DNA of 11,696 bases from Syntrophomonadaceae bacterium (GTDB taxonomy: Bacteria; Bacillota; Dethiobacteria; DTU022): the NCBI GenBank assembly GCA_007130585.1, contig SLSE01000075.1:1-11696 (forward strand). Direction: 5' to 3'. The notes beneath the pieces are model-generated. The model was given only the letters and a program-made list of their open reading frames with translations, did not search any database and had not been told where the DNA came from. Positions 1-6,931 of the stretch are shown here, in pieces. The position numbers and the translations under genes were made by a program. Position 1 is the stretch's first letter. Every line of letters starts with the position of its first letter.

Positions 1-106
1 ACCCGAGCAAATAACGCATGTTTGTGGTCGGGCCGATCGCCGCCAGATCTATCCTGTTTTCTGCCATGCGTTCCTGTAGTTTCCTGATCCGTTCCTCTGC
101 CACCAT
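1..106 (-). CDS. M24-family peptidase (Xaa-Pro aminopeptidase / creatinase-like), N-terminal fragment, cut by window edge
   Basis: Only the first 35 codons are in the window; the gene runs off the left edge. The ATG at 104-106 has a ribosome site AAAGGA (114-119) 7 nt upstream. The peptide contains ERIRKLQERMAENRID followed by IGPTTNMRYLLG. This is the usual opening of the Creatinase_N domain of Xaa-Pro aminopeptidases, prolidases and creatinases, which run R-x-x-x-L-x-x-x-M-x-E-x-x-I-D and then a short strand leading to N-x-R-Y-L-x-G. The catalytic metal-binding half lies outside the window, so the exact enzyme (peptidase, creatinase or other M24 amidohydrolase) cannot be decided. It lies 85 nt after hyuB on the same strand and is probably the last visible member of the operon. 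It may also have its own promoter at 131-161. The family call rests on pattern recognition of a short fragment. Confidence 0.68.
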   Translation of the reverse strand, partial: MVAEERIRKLQERMAENRIDLAAIGPTTNMRYLLG

Positions 107-130
107 CTTTTCGTCCTTTCCGGCAAGATT

Positions 131-161
131 ATTATACTGATCCGCCAGTTACGTTTGGTAA
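131..161 (-). promoter_or_regulatory. Candidate internal promoter upstream of the M24 gene
   Basis: On the minus strand a perfect TATAAT (131-136) is preceded by TTACCA (156-161, 4 of 6 matches to TTGACA) with a long 19-nt spacer. The predicted start near 124 would leave about 18 nt before the ATG, just enough to include the ribosome site. The weak -35 and long spacing make this tentative. The inverted repeat at 164-180 sits immediately upstream. Confidence 0.33.
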
Positions 162-163
162 TC

Positions 164-180
164 TTAACGCGCTGCGTTAA
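164..180. repeat. Perfect 7+3+7 inverted repeat between hyuB and the M24 gene
   Basis: TTAACGC, 3-nt centre GCT, GCGTTAA. It could form a short RNA hairpin after the hyuB stop or act as a protein-binding palindrome next to the candidate -35 box at 156-161. There is no T-run after it on the minus strand, so it does not look like an intrinsic terminator. Confidence 0.5.
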
Positions 181-184
181 AGTT

Positions 185-200
185 CAGGCTATTATGCCTG
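185..200 (-). repeat. Small stem-loop spanning the hyuB stop codon
   Basis: CAGGC, 6-nt loop, GCCTG. The loop holds the hyuB TAA (192-194). The stem is only 5 bp. Together with 164-180 it gives two tandem potential hairpins at the 3' end of hyuB, which might slow exonucleases. No function can be shown from sequence. Confidence 0.3.
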
Positions 201-1871
201 TTTAACCCTTTTTTCATAATCGTAATAGCGGTTGGCCTGTTCCAGGGTAACATAACCATTTTTGATGTCAGCTTCAAGCTTCTTAAGGTCGCGTTCCAGG
301 GGATTGCCCCATCCTGCGCCTGTACCGGTCATAATCCTCATAATATCATCGGTGTTCAGGGTAAGGCCGCTTACAACAGAGTGTCTTTCCGTGCTGCCGT
401 CGGAACGGACGATGAGGATGTAATTGGGTGATCCCTCGCACCCTCCTTCCAGCGGCCAGGGCGGGAATTTCGAACGGGTATAGGAGATTGTCATCCAGGC
501 GTTATCCGACCTGATCCGGTAATCAATTCTTACCCCTTTCCCACCCCTGTGCTTTCCTGCTCCGCCATCTTCATCGTGGAAACTGAGGTAATCTACAGTT
601 ACTCCATAACGGGCCTCGGCCACTTCGGCAGGGCAGTTGTACGTTTCCCCGTGCATCATGCAGAATTGCCCGGAATTACCATCGGCCCGTGCAGAGCCTC
701 CCCATCCGCCAAGTTCGGGCTCTATGACAACGTAAGGTCTGCCTGTATCGGGATGAATGCCCCCAAACAGGGTTCCGCATACCGAAGAAAAGTTTCCAGC
801 AGGCAGTCGCTCCGGAAGCTGCTCGGCAAGGCACCTGACAATTAAATCGGATAACCTGACCGTAAGCTCGTAATATATGCCCTGGGCTGAGGGGTGAACC
901 GGGTCAAATACAGATCCCGGGCGCGTCTTTACCTTTAAGGGCCTGAATGTGCCGCTGTTCGACATCTTATCAGCAGAAGTAACACCTTTGAAAGCCAGCT
1001 GGCATATGGTTAAGGTGCCGTCCCGGCTGCTGTTAAAAGGACCGCAGTCCTGGTCGGGATTATCTGTCAGGTCAACGATAAATTCGTCGTCGGTGATCTC
1101 AACGGTTACTTTATAAATCTGACCATTATCCTGTTCTTCTTCAAGCCTGTATACGCCGTTGGGAAGCTGTCTCATCGCATCAAGGCTGACCTGCTCGGCG
1201 TAATCAAGGAATTCTTCAATCGCGTGTAAAAAAACATCTTTTCCGTATTTATTGCATATTTCCAGGATCCTGTTTTCGCCGACACGAAGCGACGCGATCC
1301 CGGCCCATAAATCGCCGGTCAGGAAATCGGGCATCCGGCAGTTGGAAGTAAGGATATCGAAAACCGACCGGATCGGTTCCCCTTCGGAAAACAGCTTGAT
1401 TGCCGAGAGGATGAACCCTTCCTGGAAAATTTCGGTTGCATCATTTGACATGCTGCCGGGAACAGCCCCGCCGACATCATTGTAATGAGCCATGTTGGCA
1501 GACCAGGCTACTATTTCACCTTCATGAAAAATCGGCATGGCCAGCACAACGTCGTTCAGGTGGGTAACGCCGCCGTTATAGGGGTCGTTGGTAATGAATA
1601 TATCTCCCGGCCTGATATCACCGGGCCTGTTAAACTTGTTGAGTATACAGAACACCGACTTGTCCAGCAGGCCGGCAAAGGCCGGGATTCCCGCGCCGCT
1701 GCTGGCCAGTTCGCCGTTTTTGTCGGTAATCCCGACGCCCATATCAAGCACTTCGTATATAATCGCGCTCATGGCGGTATGACGAAAAGCGGCAAACATT
1801 TCATCAGCAGCAGCCTGGATAGAGTTTTGAATAATATTTGACGTAATCGGATCGTACTGTTGATTTGTCAT
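192..1871 (-). CDS. hyuB: Hydantoinase/oxoprolinase family subunit B (HyuB)
   Basis: A 559-residue protein of the hydantoinase B/oxoprolinase family, the usual length for a stand-alone B subunit. It would act in the cytoplasm with HyuA in ATP-dependent opening of a cyclic amide such as a hydantoin, N-methylhydantoin or 5-oxoproline. Family hallmarks visible: TNDPYNGGVTHLNDV (about 94-108), AHYNDVGGAVPGS then ATEIFQEG (about 128-152), a glycine-rich GGWGGSARADGN segment, GGAGKHRGGKG in the C-terminal half, and a terminal GAGWGNPLERD followed by a short helix ending YYDYEKR. The ATG is preceded by AAGGAG (1879-1884, 7-nt spacer), which lies inside the last codons of hyuA. The 2-nt intercistronic gap implies translational coupling and 1:1 subunit production. 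No carboxylase gamma subunit lies nearby, which argues against acetone or acetophenone carboxylase. The exact substrate is unknown. Confidence 0.92.
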   Translation of the reverse strand: MTNQQYDPITSNIIQNSIQAAADEMFAAFRHTAMSAIIYEVLDMGVGITDKNGELASSGAGIPAFAGLLDKSVFCILNKFNRPGDIRPGDIFITNDPYNGGVTHLNDVVLAMPIFHEGEIVAWSANMAHYNDVGGAVPGSMSNDATEIFQEGFILSAIKLFSEGEPIRSVFDILTSNCRMPDFLTGDLWAGIASLRVGENRILEICNKYGKDVFLHAIEEFLDYAEQVSLDAMRQLPNGVYRLEEEQDNGQIYKVTVEITDDEFIVDLTDNPDQDCGPFNSSRDGTLTICQLAFKGVTSADKMSNSGTFRPLKVKTRPGSVFDPVHPSAQGIYYELTVRLSDLIVRCLAEQLPERLPAGNFSSVCGTLFGGIHPDTGRPYVVIEPELGGWGGSARADGNSGQFCMMHGETYNCPAEVAEARYGVTVDYLSFHDEDGGAGKHRGGKGVRIDYRIRSDNAWMTISYTRSKFPPWPLEGGCEGSPNYILIVRSDGSTERHSVVSGLTLNTDDIMRIMTGTGAGWGNPLERDLKKLEADIKNGYVTLEQANRYYDYEKRVKQA

Positions 1872-1873
1872 TA

Positions 1874-3931
1874 TTATTCTCCTTCCTCGAGTAGATTTAA
1901 CCGGTAATTTCCATAATCATCTATGTAGCAGGCAAAGTTAGGCGGAACGATCAATGTCGCTCCCGACTCTTCGATAATGGCCGGTCCCTGAAGGCTCATC
2001 CCGGGCTCGAATACATTACCGTCGTAAATGACCGCTTCATGGGTGCCGTTCTCGACAAAATCCACCTCGCGTTTACCTTTAACCGTTTCCTCAATCTTAA
2101 GCCCTGTTTTGGGGTGCTTCTCAGGGTTCAGCTTGTCTATCTCGGCAAGGGCAATCAGGTGATAGCATACCAGTTCAACCGGAGCTTCCAGGCGGTATGT
2201 ATATTCTCTTTCATAATGCTGGTGGAAGCGGTCACAGACATCCTTTATTTCAGCCGGGCCGATATCACCATCCGGAAGGGGGATTTCCACGGTGTGCTCC
2301 TGGTTCTGGTAGCGGCAGCGGGCCAGGCGGCTGAAAGAAACCCTGCCCTTTTCAATTTTCTCTTCTTCATACTGTTCGAGGGCTTCCTTTTCAAGTTTCT
2401 TAAGTGTATCAGTGATTTGCCGGCTGTTTTCTTCCCTGAGGTCAACGATCTGCGTTAACAGGTAATCACGCCTCAGGTCGCTTAATAACATTCCCCAGGC
2501 CGAGAAAACACTGGATTCTTTGGGTACGATAATCTTTTTAATATTTAATTCCCTGGCCAGGGCATGGGCATTTAAGCCTCCCCCTCCGCCGAAAGCCATC
2601 AGTGTAAAATCGCGCGGATCGTAGCCCCTGTTAACAGAGATTAGTTTAATTGCGTTAACCATGTTATTGGTTGCCAGCCGGACAATACCATGAGCGGCTT
2701 CCTGTTCGCTGATTTGGAGCGTTTCGGCCAGCCCGGCCATGGCTTTATTTACAGCTTCCATGTCTGCAACGCGGGTTCCGCCGCAGAAGTATTCGGGGTT
2801 AATAACTCCGAGGGCCAGAAAGGCATCGGTATGGGTGGGTTCGGTTCCGCCGGTTCCATAGGAAACCGGGCCGGGAACCGCCCCGGCGCTCTGCGGGCCG
2901 ACGTGCATTCTCTGGTAATCGTCTACCCAGGCAATGGAACCGCCTCCATTACCTATTTCAACAAGATCCACAACCGGAACCATAACCGGGTAACCGGCCG
3001 ATACGTCGCTGCGCTCCACTTTATAATCGGTATTTAGTTTAATTTCGCCCTTGGTAATCAGGGCGCACTTTGCGGTCGTGCCGCCGATATCAATGGCTAT
3101 TATTTCAGGCTCACCGACAAGGTTTCCCAGCGCTGCAGCGCCCCAGATGCCGCTGGCCGGTCCCGATTCAATCATGGTTATCGGTATCTGCCGGGCGCTT
3201 TTTACTGTATCGATGCCGCAGTTTGACTGCATTATATAAGGGGTACAGTTCATCCCGGCTTCGCTGAGCCGGCTGGTTAAACGATCCAGGTAGCGATGGG
3301 CGATAGGTTGGACGTAGCCCGATAGTACCGCGGTATTCGTTCGCTCGTATTCGCGCCATTCCCTTGTAATCTGGTGAGATGCAACGGCGGATACTGCAGG
3401 CCACAGTTCTTTTACCTTTTCAAGAACTTTTTCTTCATGTGCCGGGTTGGCATAGGAGTTAATCAGGCAAATAGCAACTGCTTCGACTCCTTCATTCCGA
3501 AAGTCGTCAATTATGGCAGGAAGTTCTGTCAGATCGAGTTCCTGTGTTACCCGCCCCCTGTAATTGATCCGTTCCTTTAGTTCACGGCGCAGGAAGCGGG
3601 GAACAAATGGTTCCGGTTTCTCATATTCCAGGTTAAAGAAATCCGGGCGGTTCCCGCGTCCGATTTCCAGGATGTCGCGGAAACCTTCAGTTGTAATTAA
3701 AGCGGTTTTTGCGCCCTTCCTTTCCGTGATAGCATTAATAACTATGGTAGTGCCGTGAACAAACGATACAAACTCCCCGGGAGAGATATTGCTGCTCTCG
3801 ATAACATCCATTACACCTTTTTCAAACTCCCCCGAGGTTGTATTGCTTTTTGCAGTATTCACCGCACCGTCCGGCGTAACATAAACAAGGTCGGTAAAGG
3901 TGCCGCCAATGTCAGTCGCTACTCTTAACAT
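1874..3931 (-). CDS. hyuA: Hydantoinase/oxoprolinase family subunit A (HyuA), ATP-binding
   Basis: A 685-residue protein with the two actin/ASKHA-type phosphate motifs of the family: VATDIGGTFTD at the N-terminus (DIGGTFTD about 7-14) and AIDIGGTTAK in the middle (about 279-288). Also visible are HGTT (59-62), IESGPASGIWGAAALG, the AFGGGGG loop (about 446-452), and the KESSVFSAWGMLLSD segment typical of hydantoinase A. It would supply ATP hydrolysis to activate the ring amide for HyuB. The frame stays open upstream to an ATG at 3964. The start at 3931 is preferred because AAAGGAG (3937-3943) lies 5 nt before it and the protein then begins MLRVATDIGG, as in relatives. Its stop codon is 2 nt from the hyuB start. 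Hydantoin, N-methylhydantoin, 5-oxoproline or another lactam are all possible substrates. Confidence 0.92.
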   Translation of the reverse strand: MLRVATDIGGTFTDLVYVTPDGAVNTAKSNTTSGEFEKGVMDVIESSNISPGEFVSFVHGTTIVINAITERKGAKTALITTEGFRDILEIGRGNRPDFFNLEYEKPEPFVPRFLRRELKERINYRGRVTQELDLTELPAIIDDFRNEGVEAVAICLINSYANPAHEEKVLEKVKELWPAVSAVASHQITREWREYERTNTAVLSGYVQPIAHRYLDRLTSRLSEAGMNCTPYIMQSNCGIDTVKSARQIPITMIESGPASGIWGAAALGNLVGEPEIIAIDIGGTTAKCALITKGEIKLNTDYKVERSDVSAGYPVMVPVVDLVEIGNGGGSIAWVDDYQRMHVGPQSAGAVPGPVSYGTGGTEPTHTDAFLALGVINPEYFCGGTRVADMEAVNKAMAGLAETLQISEQEAAHGIVRLATNNMVNAIKLISVNRGYDPRDFTLMAFGGGGGLNAHALARELNIKKIIVPKESSVFSAWGMLLSDLRRDYLLTQIVDLREENSRQITDTLKKLEKEALEQYEEEKIEKGRVSFSRLARCRYQNQEHTVEIPLPDGDIGPAEIKDVCDRFHQHYEREYTYRLEAPVELVCYHLIALAEIDKLNPEKHPKTGLKIEETVKGKREVDFVENGTHEAVIYDGNVFEPGMSLQGPAIIEESGATLIVPPNFACYIDDYGNYRLNLLEEGE

Positions 3932-3936
3932 TACTT

Positions 3937-3943
3937 CTCCTTT
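3937..3943 (-). promoter_or_regulatory. Ribosome binding site that fixes the hyuA start
   Basis: AAAGGAG lies 5 nt before the ATG at 3929-3931. The alternative ATG at 3964 lacks comparable spacing and would add 11 residues not expected in the family. Confidence 0.75.
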
Positions 3944-3987
3944 CTGAAACCCATTATTTTTCATTAGCCTTCAGCTTAAGCCACAAA

Positions 3988-4006
3988 CCGCCTTCGAAAA
4001 AGGCGG
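3988..4006 (-). repeat. Intercistronic stem-loop upstream of hyuA
   Basis: On the minus strand CCGCCTT, 5-nt loop, AAGGCGG, followed by TTTGTGG. The 7-bp GC-rich stem with a short, broken T stretch resembles a weak or leaky terminator or an RNA-stability element inside the operon. It sits in the 117-nt gap between the racemase gene and hyuA, the largest gap among the downstream genes. Confidence 0.5.
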
Positions 4007-4030
4007 CTGCTTACCCGCAAGCCTCTCAAG

Positions 4031-4046
4031 GCGCTGCCGGCAGCGC
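4031..4046. repeat. Perfect 16-bp GC-rich palindrome just after the racemase stop
   Basis: GCGCTGCCGGCAGCGC begins 2 nt after the racemase TAA. As RNA it could form a hairpin with a small loop at the 3' end of the racemase message. On the plus strand it is followed by TTTTATTT and so looks like a terminator in that direction, but no plus-strand gene is seen that would need one. A protective 3' structure or processing site is the likelier role. Confidence 0.5.
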
Positions 4047-4048
4047 TT

Positions 4049-4822
4049 TTATTTCCAGATATCGCCGAAACCGTACTGCCCGGACAGCCCCCATCCATTA
4101 ATTTCAGAGGCCGGCGGTGTTTCGTTGCCGTAGATCTTGGAATGAGTCCAGCCAAATTTTTGATTTATTTCAACCAGGAATTCAGCATATTTAAAGGGAG
4201 CGAGGATCGCATCGATTACCGGAACCCCCAGGTAATCCTGGAGTTCTTTATAAAAGCCAAACTGTATGGTGCAGCCAAGGATAATCACTTCGGCTTTATC
4301 CCGCTCTACCGCTTCAAGGGCCGCTTCTTTAAGCAATCTTTCTGTCTCCTTCTCGTCTTTGTGAAAATCATGGACTCCCAGTCCTACCGGCTTAAACGAA
4401 GCAAGCCTGTCACCAAAACCGTATTTATTAACATTTTCCTTCATGGCCGGAACCCACTTCTGGCGGCCAACAATAACCGAAAATTTATCCCCCAGTGTGG
4501 CGGCAATATGCATGCAGGCTTCTGCCGGCGCAGTTACCACCATTCTTTTCGTGATCTCCCTGGCTTCCCGTAAACCGGGGTCATAAAAACAGCCGATAAC
4601 CACCCCGTCATAGCCGTCTTTTTCGCCCTGTTTTATCAAGTGCAGCGTGTCGAGCATAACAAGAGCTTCATAGTAGTGATACTCCAGGTGCTGGGGACCC
4701 CTTTTCAGCGAAACAACATCTACTTCCGTATCAGGCATTTTTTCCGCTTCAAGGATCTCGCTGACAGGCGAGTCGAACAAATCAGTGCCTACCGGGTTAA
4801 TAAAAAGAATCCGCCTTGACAT
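4049..4822 (-). CDS. Hydantoin/Asp/Glu racemase family protein (HyuE-like)
   Basis: A 257-residue cofactor-independent racemase of the Asp/Glu/hydantoin racemase family. The family uses two cysteines on opposite sides of the substrate. Both are present: Cys78 in IGCFYDPGLREAR (the usual GCFxDPGL motif) and Cys184 in ILGCTIQFG. The N-terminus RILFINPVGT matches the first beta strand, and VPVIDAILAP near 200-209 matches the last conserved strand. A tail of roughly 40 residues follows (GWTHSKIYGNETPP onwards), ending GFGDIWK. The start ATG has GGGAGG (4830-4835) 7 nt upstream. Next to hyuA/hyuB it would supply the enantiomer accepted by the ring-opening enzyme, as HyuE does for 5-substituted hydantoins. 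Substrate is inferred from context only. Other members of this superfamily act on aspartate, allantoin or maleate. Confidence 0.85.
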   Translation of the reverse strand: MSRRILFINPVGTDLFDSPVSEILEAEKMPDTEVDVVSLKRGPQHLEYHYYEALVMLDTLHLIKQGEKDGYDGVVIGCFYDPGLREAREITKRMVVTAPAEACMHIAATLGDKFSVIVGRQKWVPAMKENVNKYGFGDRLASFKPVGLGVHDFHKDEKETERLLKEAALEAVERDKAEVIILGCTIQFGFYKELQDYLGVPVIDAILAPFKYAEFLVEINQKFGWTHSKIYGNETPPASEINGWGLSGQYGFGDIWK

Positions 4823-4873
4823 TAAAAAACCTCCCGTTAAGGTAAAATTGTTTCCTCCGTTAAAATCTTCTCG

Positions 4874-5836
4874 CTAGCGTTCCTGTTTAAACTTATGACA
4901 GTATACGAAATGGTCGGATTCGACTTCCACCATTTCCGGGATGGCGCCGGCACACTCCTCTGTCGCGTCACAACAGCGGGGATGGAAGCCGCACCCGCCC
5001 GGCACATTAACAGGGCTGGGGATCTCGCCGCGGGAAGCAACTTTGGCAGGTCTCATTCTTTCTTCCTCTTCGGAAACAACCGGTACAGAGGATATAAGCA
5101 TCCGCGTGTAAGGATGAAGAGGCGTTTGAAAAAATTCGGCTGCAGGCGCTACTTCGCATATTTTCCCGAGATACATGATTGCTATCCGGTCAGCTACATT
5201 CCTCATGACTCCCAGGTCGTGAGTAATGAAAAGGTATGAAAAACCGTACTCTTTTTGCAGCTCAAGCATCAGGTTAATGACCTTGGCCTGCATCGATACA
5301 TCCAGCGCCGAAGTCGGTTCATCCAGGACAATCATGGAAGGATTTACCGCAAGCGCCCTGGCCACGGCCACCGACTGTTTTTCGCCTTCTCCCAGCTCCA
5401 GCGGATGTTTAAATATAAAACTGGTTGGCAGCTGGACCAGTTCCAGAAGCTCTTTTACCCTGTCGGTTATTTCGTTTTCCGGGACAATTCGGTGAACACG
5501 CAGAGGCATGGCCAGGATTTCGTGGATATATTGCCGGGGATTCAGTGATGTGCCGGGATCCTGGAACACGATCTGAATGTCTTTTTTTAGCGACTTAGGG
5601 CGGCGGCTGGTTCCCATTGAAATATCTTCGCCCCGGAAATAAATATTCCCGGATGTCGCCCCGTATATTCCGACCACATTATAGGCAACCGTACTCTTAC
5701 CGGAACCGGACTCCCCGACCAGCCCGAGAGTTTCTCCTTCGTTAAGCGATATATTAACGCCATCTACTGCTTTAACCACTCCCTGGGCGGTCTGGAAGTG
5801 CTTCTTCAGGTTTTCAATCCTGAGTATCTCTACCAA
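4874..5836 (-). CDS. dppF: Dipeptide/oligopeptide ABC transporter ATPase, DppF/OppF type, with atypical signature motif
   Basis: The second nucleotide-binding subunit of the importer, working on the inner membrane face with DppD. Walker A is GESGSGKS (41-48), the Q-loop VFQDP (Gln92), Walker B MIVLDE (168-173), the D-loop SALD, and the H-loop ITHDLGV (His206). The ABC signature, normally LSGGQ, reads LGEGE (148-152) within PLELGEGEKQSVAVARAL. The C-terminal peptide-transporter domain has HPYTRMLI and four spaced cysteines (282, 288, 295, 313; Cys289 is extra), of the [4Fe-4S]-binding pattern. The start is probably the TTG at 5834-5836. AGGAG (5845-5849) is 8 nt upstream of it, whereas the GTG at 5843-5845 overlaps that site. 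dppF follows dppD after 100 nt and precedes the racemase by 51 nt. Confidence 0.9.
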   Translation of the reverse strand: MVEILRIENLKKHFQTAQGVVKAVDGVNISLNEGETLGLVGESGSGKSTVAYNVVGIYGATSGNIYFRGEDISMGTSRRPKSLKKDIQIVFQDPGTSLNPRQYIHEILAMPLRVHRIVPENEITDRVKELLELVQLPTSFIFKHPLELGEGEKQSVAVARALAVNPSMIVLDEPTSALDVSMQAKVINLMLELQKEYGFSYLFITHDLGVMRNVADRIAIMYLGKICEVAPAAEFFQTPLHPYTRMLISSVPVVSEEEERMRPAKVASRGEIPSPVNVPGGCGFHPRCCDATEECAGAIPEMVEVESDHFVYCHKFKQER

Positions 5837-5844
5837 TTTATGCA

Positions 5845-5849
5845 CTCCT
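5845..5849 (-). promoter_or_regulatory. Ribosome binding site deciding a TTG start for dppF
   Basis: AGGAG is 8 nt before TTG (5834-5836). The in-frame GTG three codons earlier shares its first base with the AGGAG and has no spacer, so it is an unlikely start. Confidence 0.55.
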
Positions 5850-5936
5850 ATTAAGTCCCTGCTGAGATATATTCCCAGGCAGGTTTGATGATTACAAGTA
5901 TTGCTTTAAGAACGACTTTCCAGGCTGCCCTGTAAT

Positions 5937-6929
5937 CTAACTCCCGCTGTGATAACAGGCAACTTTGTGTTCATCTCCCAGGTCAAAGAATGGAGGCTTT
6001 TCCTTTGTGCATATATCCATCCTGTACTCGCAGCGGGGATGAAACCGGCAGCCCCCGGGAGGATCGATGTACTCGGGAACCCGTCCCATAATGCCCCGGG
6101 CTATTCCTCCCCCGGTCAATTTGGGCACCGCTTCCAGCAAACCCCGGGTATAGGGGTGCCGGGGAGACCTGAAAATATCCACAGAGTTTGCCACCTCAAC
6201 TGTTCTCCCGGCATACATGACATATACCCTGTCCATCCATTCCCTGATCACACCGAGGGAATGCTCAATATAAAGGGTAGCCGTATTACGCTTGCTCATC
6301 ATAAACATCGATAAGCGCAGGATCTGATCCTGGATTGTTACGTCCAGAGCCGTGCCGGGCTCATCGGCAATCAGAAGCTCGGCATCTGAAACCATGGCCA
6401 GGGCGATACATACTCTCTGTTTCATTCCCCCGCTCAGTTGAACGGGATAGTTGCTGAGCAGCCTCTCCGGATCATGAAGCGCCGCTTCTTTTAACGCTTT
6501 AACAGCCCTGTCATGCACTTCTTTCCCGGATAACCTTTTGCCCGACTTCCGCCATTCCTGGGAACGGATCACATCATAAAGCTGCTGCCCTATAGTAAAT
6601 ACTGGATTTAAAGCAGCCGTCGGGTTCTGGAATATTGCTGTTATTGCCACTCCCCTGATCCGCTGGATTTCCTTTTGCTTCATTTGAAGGACATTGTTGC
6701 CCTTGAAAATAATTTCTCCGCTGTCTACCTGTCCCGCGGGCCTGGGGAGGATACCGAGGATAGCCCGCATAGTTGTTGTTTTTCCGCAGCCGGTTTCACC
6801 TACCAGGCCGACTTTTTCACCGTGACGGACTTCAAGGGTCAGACCATCCACCACTTTCAGTTTGCCTTCATAGGTCCTGTAACTGACACAAAGATCGCGC
6901 ACATCAAGCAGTTTGCCGGTATCGGTCAT
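5937..6929 (-). CDS. dppD: Dipeptide/oligopeptide ABC transporter ATPase, DppD/OppD type
   Basis: A 330-residue ATPase. Walker A is GETGCGKT (44-51), the Q-loop Gln101 in IFQNPTAALNP, the signature LSGGMKQR (165-172), Walker B LLIADE (185-190), the D-loop TALD, and the H-loop EHSLGV (His223). The residues around the H-loop differ from the common THDLGV, but the histidine is kept. The C-terminal domain has HPYTRGLLEAVP and then PGGCRFHPRCEYRMDIC and a last cysteine in VACYH. These are Cys294, 300, 307 and 325, a C-x5-C-x6-C-x17-C pattern. DppD-type ATPases are known to bind a [4Fe-4S] cluster there. It pairs with DppF and with the DppB/DppC permeases to power peptide-type uptake. The ATG has GGAGGAGG (6937-6944) 7 nt upstream and starts 2 nt after the dppC stop, so expression is likely coupled. 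Confidence 0.92.
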   Translation of the reverse strand: MTDTGKLLDVRDLCVSYRTYEGKLKVVDGLTLEVRHGEKVGLVGETGCGKTTTMRAILGILPRPAGQVDSGEIIFKGNNVLQMKQKEIQRIRGVAITAIFQNPTAALNPVFTIGQQLYDVIRSQEWRKSGKRLSGKEVHDRAVKALKEAALHDPERLLSNYPVQLSGGMKQRVCIALAMVSDAELLIADEPGTALDVTIQDQILRLSMFMMSKRNTATLYIEHSLGVIREWMDRVYVMYAGRTVEVANSVDIFRSPRHPYTRGLLEAVPKLTGGGIARGIMGRVPEYIDPPGGCRFHPRCEYRMDICTKEKPPFFDLGDEHKVACYHSGS

Positions 6930-6931
6930 TG

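Noticed and set aside
549..845. Plus-strand open frame inside hyuB, and similar ones throughout the window
   Set aside because: All long plus-strand frames lie opposite well-supported minus-strand genes, have no family-like sequence and lack suitable ribosome sites.
192..3931. HyuAB as an acetone or acetophenone carboxylase
   Set aside because: Those enzymes need further subunits, and none lies next to hyuAB; a racemase beside them favours a hydantoinase/oxoprolinase role.
3932..3964. Upstream ATG extending HyuA by 11 residues
   Set aside because: The ribosome site at 3937-3943 points to the ATG at 3931, and the family motif begins right after that start.
4031..4060. Plus-strand intrinsic terminator (palindrome followed by TTTTATTT)
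   Set aside because: No plus-strand transcription unit is visible that would end here; it is listed only as a palindrome.
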